Of a DNA stretch of 64,000 nucleotides, positions 22,791-33,960 are shown one piece after another. Within the stretch, counting starts at the first letter, position 1; each line of letters starts with the position of its first letter. The stretch is from assembly GCA_016858145.1 (NCBI GenBank), contig JAEHOE010000152.1, forward strand, positions 124,001 to 188,000, given 5' to 3'. The notes beneath the pieces are model-generated. The model saw nothing but the letters and a program-made list of their open reading frames with translations, was not told where the DNA came from and did no database searches. Both the position numbers and the translations under genes were made by a program. This DNA is from Edaphochlamys debaryana (lineage: Eukaryota > Chlorophyta > Chlorophyceae > Chlamydomonadales).

Positions 22791-25204
22791 CTACGACGGC
22801 GGCGGCCGCTTGTCCCCCGGGTGCCGGTCCCGGCCGTGGTCCTGCCCTAGGCCGTGGGGCCCCGACCCGTGCCCCTGGGTATCGTGCCCGCGGCCCTCCC
22901 CGTCCCCGCCTTTCCCCCTCCGCCGCTCCTCCTCCTCCCGCTCCTGCCGCCGCAGTCCCTCCTCCCCCACCACGCCGCCCTCCTCCTGCCCCGCCTGCGT
23001 GTCCCCCTCCACCGTGCCCTCCCCCTCCACGTCGCTGCCCCCCTCCCCCTCCTCGTCCTCCAGCATCTCCTCCACGTCCACCTCCGCAGCCACCACCGCC
23101 TCGTCCTCGCCGGTCTGGGGGGAAGGGAGGGAGGGGAAAGAGGGCGCACATGGAAACATATGAGCGCGGGCACCTTGTGCTGAACACCGACTGGGCAGTA
23201 ACCGAGAGCCCCACGACCTCCCGCCGCCCAGCTGTGAGTGCGGACTGCGGACTGCGGCCACGGCCCAGCCCCACGCCTCCAGGCTTCAGCCGCCTCCGAC
23301 ATCGGCCCCCTCTCTGCCATCTCAGCCGCTCTACAGATATCCTACGCCCGGCACCCCCCCACCTGTCCCGGGTTGTTGCGCACGGGCCCGTGGTGCGCCC
23401 TCGAGGCGCAGGCGTACACCACCCGCCCGATGACGGACTTGTAGGGGATGTGGCCGTAGGAGCGGGAGTCAATCACCTCGCCGTCCTCCACGCGCAGGTT
23501 GGCGTTGTCGGCCAGCACCCACAGGTGGCCTGGGGGGTGGGGGGTGGTGCGGTGGGGCGCAAGGGTGTTGGCAGTTACCGGTATGGTGCCCTGGCCACTC
23601 CTTCCCGGGTGGTACGGCCTCTTTGCTGCACTGTGGTGCACCGGCCATTTCCCCGTGCTTGCAGAAGCCTTCATTTAAACTGGCGCCGCCGGCTCACCCG
23701 CTGGGATGTAGTAGGGCTGGTCGTCGTCGGTGATGGACACCATCTCCTGCCCCTCCACCGCAGCCACGCGCCGGACCTGGGGGCGGCGGGCAGCGCAGGA
23801 GGCCAGCAGCGTGAGGCGGCATGCTCGACCTCCTTCCCACCTCACAGCAGCTGAGCAGCACCACCCGCGCACCCAAGCACTAGTCCGTCCCCCCACCCCC
23901 CCACCCCCCCCGCCACCCCACCATGATGTGTGTGTCGTCCTCCTCCACCGCCAGGGGGGAGTGGAAGGCCACCACGTCCCCCACCTGCGGCGCGCCGCGC
24001 GGAGCAGTCGTGGGGTCCAGAGGTGAGCCGCAGTGCCGAGGCGCTGCCGCAGGGGGTCCAGCCTGACGCGCCCCAGCCCCCTCACCGTGGCATTGCTCCG
24101 TAACAGACGGGACCACCAAAGCAAACATCCCAGCTCCACCCCACCATCCCACCCGGCCTTAACTCCATCCCTCACCACCCCCACCCCACCCACGGCCCCC
24201 ACCATGACGTTGCGCGGCCCCGGGCGGCGCAGGATGCGGAGCACCAGCCGCACGCGGGCAGCGGGGTCCTGCGGGGGGGGGGGGGGAGGGCAGAAGGGAA
24301 GTCTGCTGGGCGGCTGTGCGGTGAGGGCGTTGAGGGGACACAGCGCCTCCCGCCCCGCCTCCACACCCAAACACCCGCACCTCACCCCACCCCACCCCAC
24401 CCGCTCAGCCTTCAAACCGCCACAGGTCGCTTTTCACCTCGTAGACCCAGACGCCCTGACTCCAAACCCCAACGCCTCCTCTCGGCCTTCAGCTCTCATC
24501 CAGCCAGCCTCACCCCTCCCCGCCGCCCCAGCGCCCCACCTTGACCCCCTTGGGGTTGAGCGTGGGCGCCATGGCCGGCCCCGTGAGGTACATGTGCTGA
24601 GTCACGGGGGCGTCGTACACCTCCCGGGCGTGCCGATACGCCTCCCCCAGCACCCCCAGCATCCCGCCGTCCTTGTGCAGACGCGCCTGCCCCGCCGCCT
24701 CCGCCGCCCGCACCGCCCGTGTGCGGATGAGGGCCGACAGCGGCAGCCCCGGCCGCGCCGCCAGCGAGCCCAGGCCCCCCGCCCCCGGCGAGTGCTGCCA
24801 CCAGGACTGCTGCTTGTCCGCGGCCCAGGCGAAGGCGAGGAACTCCTCGGCCGCGTCCACGAGCTTGGCCAGGCGGTACCTGGGGAGGGGGGGTGAGGGA
24901 AAGGGGGCCTGTGAGGATTAGGGTGGTGGTGGTGGAGGGGGGGGGAGGGTGTGGAGGAGCAGACGCAGGAGGTCGAACATGCCCAGGGGGCTGGAGGGAG
25001 AGCAGGGTGAGAGGTCGCATGCACCAGTTGCATGCGGGTTGTGCTCGGGCGAAGGGAGCGCGGTGTTGCCTCCTGCCCCGGTGAGGCTGTGCTAGGGGCC
25101 ACGATGGAGCGGGCATTGCGCCACCGCTCGTGACCCAAGGCGTGGCGAGAAGTCGCCGCACCTGGCCATGAGAAGTCCTTGTGGCGACCGCATCCTCGCG
25201 ACAC
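22791..25204 (-). CDS. Signal-peptidase-fold (S24/S26 family) protein without catalytic Ser/Lys
   Basis: Seven exons on the minus strand: 25204-25125 (least certain), 24879-24540, 24268-24203, 23984-23922, 23776-23698, 23529-23363, 23114-22791; 372 residues, phase consistent. The core has the S26 plan: a box 1 equivalent (YLTGPAMAPTLNPKG), GDVVAFHSP, the box with the usual Lys (HIMVRRVAAVEGQEM), LWVLADNANLRVEDG, DSRSYGHIPYKSVIGRVVY. The nucleophilic Ser is Ala129 and the general-base Lys is Arg185, so the protein should not cleave peptides. From memory, two Arabidopsis S24/S26-like proteins share these substitutions and the VRRxAAxEG and GPVRN segments, which would make this a conserved non-proteolytic branch; I could not check. 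The C-terminal 100 residues are very acidic. No clear membrane helix. It shares a divergent promoter region with the SET gene. Confidence 0.75.
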
Positions 25205-25564
25205 GCACGGGCCCGCTTCAGCGGCACCCGGTACTCTCGGATGTGCGCAAGGGCTGTCGATGCAGGGCTAACGCAACAGTCGCGTGTAAGGTCTGCGAAC
25301 GTGTATATCGTTCTGCTGTGATGACGTATTGAGTAAAGCGGCTACCGGGGGGACCAGTGCACGATTGCAAACAGGCTTGGCAGGATGACGGCACTTCTGC
25401 ACTTCTGTTGCCAGGCGCCAATACAAGCAGACAGCCAGCATATGCTTGTTGCACTCGCGTATAACACACCGTTAGCTAGCGTGCGTGCTGGGAACAGCTG
25501 TCGGCGTACCAGGGCTGTCGCGCCTGCCCTGCCCAGGCTTAGATAAGCTGGCGGAGCGAACACA
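25205..25564. promoter_or_regulatory. Divergent promoter region (360 bp) between two head-to-head genes
   Basis: The minus-strand S26-like gene starts at about 25204 and the plus-strand SET gene at 25565. All 5' control elements of both should lie here. A GTATAT stretch is present near 25301-25308. No specific factor site was recognised. Confidence 0.5.
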
Positions 25565-28500
25565 ATGAGCGCAAGGCTTGGCTTCAGTGCTTCTGGAGCT
25601 GCGGGGGGCCGGCAGACCGCCTGCGCGCGCCCCGCCGCCAGCTCATGCACATGCGGTCGCGGGCACGTCTCGCTGTGGCCCCAGCGGCAGCCATCTCGCT
25701 CTGCCACTAGCGACATCAGTAGATATGCCGTGCAGTACCTCGGGGGCAGCGCCGGGGGCCAGGCGGCGACGGCCGGTGGCACCCTCCGTCGCGGTCCCCG
25801 CCCAGCCTCCGTCACAGCAATCAGCGCAAGCGCAGCAACGGCCGCCTCGACGGCTCTCTCAGGCCTCCACCAGCGCAGTACGTGCGCATCGTCGTGTAGC
25901 CGCGGAGCAGGACGGCAGTCACAGACCGGGCAAGGCAGGTTCGCTGTCCTGGCCAGCGCTGCAGCGACCGGAGAGGAGGCGGCGCTGGGCTCCGGCGGCG
26001 GTGTGCCCGACCCGGCTGACCTGGACGAGATGCTGTACCGCCCGGGGGAGGATCTGCCGTACTACCTGGGTCCCCTGGAGCTGCGGGAGGTGCCGGGTGG
26101 GTGCCGCCGCTGAGGCTGTGCATGCTCGCAGTGTTGCCGTGGCGTGCCGGAGAGACTGCCTTCCCACCCTTCCCTTCAAACCCACCCATCCACCCTCCTG
26201 CTCACAGGCTCGGGCGTGGGTCTCTTCGCCACCCGGGCCGTCCCCGCCGGCACGCTGCTGCTGATCTGCCACCCGCTGGCAGCCATTCGTGAGCCCGCGC
26301 CGGGCCCCGACAGCCGCTCCCGCTACGGCGCCGCGGGGGCTCAGCCACTGGACCTGGCGGAGGCCCTGGCGGCGGGGGAGGCGGGGGGCGAGGGCGAGGG
26401 GGAGGGGCAGGGCCTGAGCCCGCTGGCGGCCGCCTGGCTGCAGGCGCTGCACGGGGCCACGGCGGAGGGCGGCGGCGGAGCGGGGACGGTGGGGAGCCGG
26501 GCGGGCAGGCTGAGGCAGCTGCTGAAGCAGGTGAGCGGTGCAGCGGTGGGTGGAACGAGGAAGCTTACACCAGGGTTGGGGCCAGTGTGCTGTCGTCGTG
26601 GGGTCGCTCATGCATCCAACATGCTGCGGGGCTGATCCCTAATCCCTCAATGCACCCCAAGCCCCCATGCCCCGCCCTGCCGCCCCGGCCTGTCACATTG
26701 CGTGTGTCTCCCCCGCAGCCGTTCGGCCCCGGCGCCGCCTCCGCCCCCCTGGGCTCCTGCGCCCCCTGCCCGCTGCCCCCCGAGGCGCTGGCGAGGGTGG
26801 TGGCGCTCAACGCCTACCGGGAGCCGGGGCCAGACCCCGCGGTGGTGGAGATGAGGTGGGGCGGATGGGGGGAAGTGGGGAGGAAAGGCCGGCCACATGA
26901 AAGGGGAAAGAGGATGCATGCCGCGCTATTATGTGAACTGCCGCACGGCACGCCGTTGAGGGCCGCTAACCCGATGGGACCCCTCCTCACCCCCTCCTGC
27001 TCCCCCAGGCTCCTGCCCGAGTCCGAGCGCGGCCCCTGCCTGGGCCTGTGGCCGGCCTTCTCGCTGCTCAACCACTCGTGCGCCCCCTCGGGGGCCTACG
27101 GGCTGGTGGGGGGGGCCATGGTGGTGCGGGCGGCGGCGGACCTGGCGGAGGGGGAGGAGGTGAGCGGGCGATAGGGGGACGGGGGTGCTTGGGAGGGGGC
27201 TCTACGTGATTGGGAGTCAGCCTGATTAGGGCTTCGCGCCTCGTCAGCCGCCCCTGACGCTGACCCCCTCCCGCCTGACGTCATCCTCCTCCTCAACAGG
27301 TAACGGTGAGCTACTTTGGCCGCCGCGCCCTGGCCCCCCTGCCCCTGCGCCGCTCCTACCTGGCGCAGCACTACGGCTTCGACTGCGCCTGCCGCCGCTG
27401 CCGAATGGAGGAGGCGCTGGCGGACTCGGCACCCGCCGCCTCCGGCCCTGAAGCCGCCGGGGCGGCGGGGGCCGGTCCGGACGCGGGTCCGGGCCCCGAC
27501 GCGGATCCGGACCTGGTCCGGCGCCGGGCGGTGGCGGAGCTGCCCGCCTATCTGGAGGCCCTGCACGGCACCTGCAGCCGCATGGCGGCCCCGCACCTGA
27601 GGGACCTGCTCACGGGCCGCCGCTGGACGGGCGGGGGCCAGGCAGCAGCGGCAGCGGAAGCCGGAGGGGCGGGAGCAGACGCGGGCGGCGAGGGGGAGGG
27701 TGGCGGCGGGGCGGCGGCGGCGCAGGACGAGCCGGTTTCGGAGGTGACTGATGAGCTGAGTCAGCTGTACGGCTACCTGTCGGGCTGCTGGCAGCAAGTC
27801 CTGAGCGTGGCGGCGGCGGCGGCTGGCCCCAGCAGCGAGGACGAGGACGAAGACGAGGAGGGAAGCGAGGCCTCGACCTCTGGACGGACCTCAGAAGCTG
27901 CCGAGGGCGGGGCCCCGAGGACCGAGGGCCTGAGCGAGGAGGAGGTGCTGTGGCTGGAGGGCAGTGTGTTCGTGCTGCTGGACCTCATGGCCTCCGTGCT
28001 GTGCGCGCTGGGCTGCCTGGAGGCAGTGCAGGCGCAGCATGCGGCGGAGGTGGCGGAGGCAGCGGCCGCACGGGTGGGGGCGGGGAGAGGAGGCAGGGGC
28101 GGCAGGCGCGGGACGACGGCGCAGGGGCGTGGGAGGGGCCGCCGGGGTGGGGCGGGGCGAGGGCGCGGTGCGGCCAGGCGACCGCCTGTGGGCAAGGCTG
28201 GTGCGGACGGCGATGGCGGCGAGGTGGAGGTGGAGGTGCCGGCAGGAGCTAAGCCTTCTGCGACGGCGGCGGAGGAGGGTGCAGAGCGCGGGGAGCTGAC
28301 GGCGGCGGAGGCCATCCGGCGGCTGGGGTCACAGCGGTGGGCCCTGGACGAGCTGCCTCGGCCGCTCCTGGTGCCGTACGTGGATCTGCTGGCTCAGGGG
28401 CTGGACATGGCCAACGCCGTGGCCCCGGGGTCTGACATGGCGGCGGCCTTTGCCGTACGGCTGCTGGCGGGCTGCCGTGCCGTGCTGGAGGCCGAGGAGG

Positions 28501-28850
28501 AAGAAGAGGCTGCGGCGGCGTTGCAGCAGGTGGAGATCGATGTGTACGACGCGCTGTGTGCGCGGTACGGCATCGTGGAGTACGACACGTACGAGCGGAT
28601 CCTGGAGGTGCTGTCGGCTCACCACCGTGCGGGGGAGGTGCGGCTGCCCTTCCTAGCGCCGGGGCCTAGGGGCGAGGGCGGGGGAGCGGCTGCGGCGGCA
28701 TCACAGCAAGGCGCCGCGGGTATGGCAGAGGTGGAGGCGGAGGAGGGGGGCGTGGTGGGGGTGGCAGAGTTGGCGGCGGAGGTGGAGGAGGGGGGCATGG
28801 TGGGGGCGCGGGCGCTGGCAGTGCCGGTGGAGGCCGAGGTGGTGGGCTGA
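25565..28850 (+). CDS. SET-domain (SMYD-like) protein lysine methyltransferase
   Basis: Transfers methyl from S-adenosylmethionine to lysine; substrate unknown. Five exons: 25565-26096, 26208-26530, 26719-26855, 27009-27159, 27300-28850; 897 residues, consistent phase. Residues 1-150 are Ala/Ser/Arg-rich without domains, possibly an organelle transit peptide. The SET domain starts at about 178 (GSGVGLFATRAVPAGTLLL, the GxG cofactor loop). An Ala/Gly/Glu insertion follows, then SLLNHSCAPSGAY (the NHSC motif), EGEEVTVSYFGRR (catalytic Tyr), and the post-SET zinc motif FDCACRRCRMEE. The C-terminal 480 residues are low-complexity acidic/Ala-rich mixed with helical stretches (LDELPRPLLVPYVDLLAQGLD), perhaps a degenerate helical repeat as in SMYD proteins. 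No MYND zinc finger is visible in the SET insertion. Shares the divergent promoter with the S26-like gene. Confidence 0.82.
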
Positions 28851-29390
28851 GTGGGGCCCATCTGGGGCGGGGCGCTGGAGGCTGGCAGGCTGCTACTGCC
28901 GTGCATTTGCCCGTGCCAGTACGTCCAAGTGCGAAATACCTGAGCTACATAGACCCTGGCCAGGCTAGTGCTTTGCAATACACTTGCTCTGACAGCGTTC
29001 CTCGCGCCGTTGGCGGTCGCGATCATCGCCCCCAATTTGAATTCCTACCCGGGTACCTCCCCTTATGTAGAACAACCACTGCTAGCTCCCACATATAGCC
29101 TTACACACTTTGCTTTACGCTGCCATACTCGCCGTGGTCAGCTGTCGCGCGCCGTCGTGACATAGGTGACCTCGCTCGCTTCTAGTCGGCGGCCGGGCGC
29201 CTTGTAGCCTGACATCGTCATAGGTATACAGTAACAACTTCCGGCGCCGCTGCACCTTGTCACAACGCCGCGGGTGATGATGGCGGACTCGACGGCGCGC
29301 TCGCGCAAGGCCAGAAGATAATCCCGCGGAGGCCGGTTCAAGACAAAGGTTCATACGCACTCTACAAACAGCCTTGAGACGACAGCTCGC
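28851..29390. other. Intergenic region
   Basis: Should contain the 3' UTR of the SET gene and the promoter of the TRP-like gene. Base composition is more AT-rich than in the exons. No gene and no TGTAA seen. Confidence 0.5.
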
Positions 29391-32300
29391 ATGGCCATGG
29401 ACGTGAAGCCTGAAGGTTTGGGCGACCAGTTCTGGACGCCCTTCCAGCAGTTCCGGTACTTGCCTCTGAGCGTGCCCACAGCAGAAGGCAAGCAAGAGCG
29501 CAAGAGTGCTGGCGTGCGCACGGGCGACTGCTGTTACGAACCTCTCGTCGTACAGGTGTCCGCCCAGGTGTATGTCGAAACTGAAGTCCTAGCTACCACC
29601 CCCTCGCGCAGACCAACAAGAGCTGTTGAAGCAGCAGCTGCTCGCAAGGTTCCTCGATATGCCTCAGGGAGCGCTCCTGTATTACATATCTGAGGATATC
29701 AGCGAGTGGATGGTGACTGTAGACGAGGAGGCGAAGAAGACCCGCCTAGCGTCAACACGGCTAGCATTGGGCGTGTACAGCGAGAGTACGAGAGAACGGC
29801 TGGGCGCCGCTGCGCTTCGTGGACGTGTACGGGAAGGTGCGTGCGAACGGCGAAGGGGGCAAGGGGCAAAGGGTCAATGCAGACTCCTCACTGTGGGGTT
29901 GACACGCCATGCGCCGCCCCTGGTTCAGACTATCGTGGGTCCACCCTTCACAACCTCGATGTTGGACCTCCTCTTCCTTGGACGCGCTGGCGGGCGCGCC
30001 GGCGGCCTCGACCCCATGGCCTGCCTCCTGCTCAGCGCCGGCGCCGTGCTGGACCAGGAGTCCCTGGCGCAGTGGGTGGGGGCCGGGCACCTGCTCGTGC
30101 AAGGCTAGATAGACCAGGGTAGACAGGCGCTTGGCGACTGCCCGGCCGCGGAGATGACGACCTTCTTTGCCTTGGGCGCAGGTGGGCCGGCCTCAAAGAG
30201 CTCTGGGACTGCTGGACGGGAGGTGGCGAGCAGTTCCTGCTGTGGTACCTGCTGCGCTCCCGCAACCCCCTGGCGGTGGCCATGGCGGCGGCCCAGGGCC
30301 TGGAGCGGGAGGCGGAGCGAGTCAGGAATTCCGCACCGGCCAAGGCAGCATCGCTGAGGTAGGCGCCTGCTGTCACTCCATACCGGCATTGAAAGGGCAC
30401 CCGACAGCCGCTCACCTGTCGCGACGGAACCCCACGCTCCCCATGTGCAGTGAGCTGGCGGCCCGGCTCCGCAAGCTGGCACCCGAGCTCCTGAAGGCCC
30501 TGAGCCCGCCGGCACCTGGGGCGGACCCGGGAGGAAGGCCGTGGGCCGTCATCGACAGTGCCCTGCAGTCCGCGGAGGCCGCGGGCGAGGCGTGGGGCGG
30601 GGCCCAGGACGTGGACAGCACCGCCAGCCCCCTGGCCCTGGCGCTCGAGATGCACTGGATGGAAGTCTTTGCTGAGCCCGTGGTGCAGGTGCGGGTCACG
30701 ATATGGGCGACCCCTTTGGCCCGCGCAGGCCATGCCATGTTGATGCCCCGACCGTATGCCCCACCCGCCACGACACCACGTAAGAGTCTCTCGCCGCCTG
30801 CTTGCCCCGCCCATGCAGGAGTATTGCGAGCACCTGTGGAAGCAGGAGGTGCACGACGTCGGGTTGAAGGGCAAAGCAGAGCAGCGGCTGGCGGCGTTTA
30901 CCAGCATGAATTTATCTACCGTCTCCTGAACGGTCTGGACACGAGCCTGGCCAGCTCCGCGCGGGGCCGCTGGCTGACACGGCTGCTATTCGAGGCCTTT
31001 TTCCTCTACATCTTCACCGCCATACAGCTCATGCCGGGTGGGTGGGTGGTGGGTGGATGGGTGGAGCACGGGCAAGAAAGAGCTGGAGCGGCCTAGACTG
31101 ACTCCACAGCAACGCCCTCGTTGCTCTCCATCCCCAGTGGACGCCGGCTGGGCCTGGCAGCACGTGGTGTTCGCCTTCTACCTGGGTGGGCAGGTGGTGG
31201 ACGAGGCGCAGGTGGGGAGGGCGGGGTGGGGCGAGGGCCAAGGGCTGGCTGAGCAGCTGCGCTCTCCTAGCTATCTGGGTCCTGACCTACCAGTACTGTA
31301 CTGCCACCCTTCCTTCCGTCAGGAGTGGGCCCAGCTGTACCGCTACAGCCTCACCGGCTACCTCAGCGATGGCTTCAACGCTGTGGAGGGGGCGTGCTGG
31401 GGGCTGCTGGTGGCGGCGAGCGGCGTGCAGATTGCGCTCTGGGCCGAGCCGGAGGGGGAGGTGAGCTTGAGTCTGCACAGGCAACGGTGAAGGGCGGGAT
31501 GACACGTGATCTTGCCTGATAAACCTCCATATCCACAGCAGAGCTCCGACCTGGCGACGGCGCGGGCCTTCCTGGTCAACACCGCCGCCATCCTGGTGTG
31601 GGCGCGCCTGCTGCAGGTGGGGCGCTTGGATGGCTTGCACGTGTGCCCGCGTTTGTGAACTTCACCCTTTCTCCCTGCTTGCAGTTCCTGGTGCCGATGC
31701 ACGAGCGCTTGGGGAGCCTGCTCATGACGCTGCGGAGGATGTTCACGGAGGTGGGTGGCTGGGGTACACGAGGCTGGCTTGCAGCAGTGAGCGCAATACA
31801 CCCTGAGCATAACGAGCACTCCAACTGCCCTTCAGGTCTTTCACTTTGCCATCCTGGGCCTGGTCCTGCTGACAGGAGTATCCTTTGCACTGTACGGCAT
31901 GTTCAGGTACGCATGTCCTACTCCCACAAACGTCGCACATCATACCCACTCCGCATCACCCCGCCCCACGCCCCTTTCCAACACCCAGGTACCGCCTGGA
32001 GGAGCTGTCGAGCTTTCCGCACGTCATGCTGCAGCTCTTCCTGTCCTTCCTGGGGGAAACCATGTTTGACGTAAGGGGACGGGGCCAGGGCAGGCTGAAG
32101 CGGAGCCGCCACAGCGGGGCGCAGGTCACCCACCGGCCCTTGTCCCGCCCGCTGCCCCTTGCTGCAGATATACGACGCTGAGACCAGCACGGGCTACGCG
32201 GTATACGGCTACATCATCTCGCTGCTGTACACCGTGGTGGTGGGTGGGACGCCTGAGGGCGTACTCAGCCCTGCCGTACGTCCGGGCTTGCGCTTCTCCG

Positions 32301-33960
32301 GCATTGCCAATTGCGCCCGCTAGCCCACCTGCCTGACTCCTTGCATCTACCCCGCCCCAGGCCACCGTGGTCCTGGCCAACTTCCTCATCGCCCTCATCA
32401 GCGACCGCTTCAAGAGCGAAGAGGTCGGTGGGGCCGCCCGGCTCGCAGGTCGTTGGCGCAAACCACCAACAAGAGTACGACAATGTGGTTAGTCGTTGAC
32501 CGCCTCCGCCCATGCCCGTCACTCACCCCCTGCAGCTGGAGGCGCAGTCGCAGCTGCAGCACGCCAAGCTCGTCGTGCGGTTTCGGCGAATGGTGGAGCA
32601 GGACTCACTGGGGGCGCCCTTCTCGCTGCCAATGGTGAGGGGTGCGGGCGCTTCGGAGGGATTCAGTAGGGACTGTCGATGAAAGTACCGTGTACACTTC
32701 CTAACCCTCCCCCTGCCTACCCTACCTCACTGACTCCCATCCTCCCACCCAACCTGCCGCAGATGCTGCTCACATGGCTACTGCCCTCCCGCACCGCCAC
32801 CACCCCCGCCCAAGCCATGCGCGGTGGCGTGGCCCCCGTGGGCCGGGCCGCCCTGCCGTACCTGATCTTCGCCCTCTGCGTGTCGCCGGTGTGCATGGCG
32901 GCGCTCGCTCCGGTGATGCTCGTTGGCATGTTCACGTTCTGGCCGGAAGCCCTGCTTTCGCGGCGCAGCAGGCCGGCAGTCGACATGACGGACCGGCTGC
33001 GCAACGAACTCCCGGCCACCGACGCATCACCTCCAGAGCGCCGCCCGCTCATGTACGCCCTCTATGCCTTCAGCCGCCTCCTCTGGCTGGCGATGGAGAA
33101 GAGCCAGGCGTTGCCGCGCCCTCGTTTCCTGCCTCAACCAAGCCTTAGGCTTTCACGACCCAGGCTTGCTGACCTCGACAGAGCTGGGTTGACGCCCGCT
33201 AAGGTGGTGTGCCTCGTGCTGATGGCTGTGGTGGTGGTGCTGGTCTTCGGCATCCCCCCCTTTCTAGCGGTGTTTGGTTTCCTGATAGCCTTCACACTGG
33301 TCTTCGCCGTCTCTTTGGCGCTCAAAATCTGGGCAGAAGTCACAGCGCAGCAGGCTCTGGCTGTGCTGAGGGGCTGGCGGTTCAAGGACGCAGCGCAGGC
33401 AAGTGCGACTCCCGCAAGTCCCCCTGATTGCCTGTTCTGTGCCTTGCACGCTTGGCGTCACCTGGCCTGACCCGCCCCCGCTGTCCCCATAGGTGCCTCA
33501 GCCGTCCGAGCCCCAGCCCCAGCAGTCCGAGCCCCACTCCAAGCACCAGCCCGAGCCCCAACCTAGCCCTCTCTGGTCCCGTAAGACGCTAGAGGATGCG
33601 CTGGTGAAAGCCGGCTTCGACAAGGGCGTCATGGATGCGGCCACCCAGGCCCTCATGGACTTCGAGCGCACGTGGGCGCCGGCGCCGCCGCCCGAGGGCA
33701 AAGCCGCCGCGCCGCCGTCGTCACACGTGTCTGCCCCCACCACCCCTTCCGAGTTCACGGCCATTGATGTCCGTGCCGGTGTACCTGCGGCCGGCGGAAG
33801 CGTCCGTCCCAACGCGAGCCGTGCCGCGCTGGAGGCGGCGGGCGACGCGGGCGGGCGGCCCTCCGGTGGGGAGGAGGCGGACGAGGCGGGGAGGCAGAGG
33901 GACTCGGCGTCGTCGATGGCGCCGTCGGGCCCCGCCCGCCCGCCTGTGGGAGGTGGATAG
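29391..33960 (+). CDS. TRP-like cation channel with extra C-terminal membrane segments
   Basis: Exons I can place: 29612-about 29712, an uncertain join, about 29770-29848, 29929-30071, 30182-30358, 30451-30688, 30819 to 31037 (with a frame problem near 30850-30905), 31138-31211, 31323-31460, 31539-31616, 31685-31750, 31836-31906, 31989-32070, 32168-32239, 32361-32423, 32536-32634, 32763-33398, 33493-33960. The first exon from ATG 29391 is tentative. Channel core: S1-like LTRLLFEAFFLYIFTAIQLM, four more hydrophobic segments, S5 FHFAILGLVLLTGVSFALYG, pore loop VMLQLFLSFLGETMFD, and S6 VVATVVLANFLIALISDRF, typical of TRP channels. Two further hydrophobic segments follow (32850-32960 and 33205-33330), then a Pro/Gln-rich tail. 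No ankyrin repeats recognised. The last intron has a textbook GC donor (AG/GCAAGT). A TGTAA at 34517 could end the mRNA. Confidence 0.7.

Noticed and set aside
25565..28850. Rubisco large-subunit methyltransferase identity for the SET protein
   Set aside because: The post-SET CxCxxC motif and the order of motifs fit SMYD-like proteins better; the plant LSMT C-terminal domain was not recognised.
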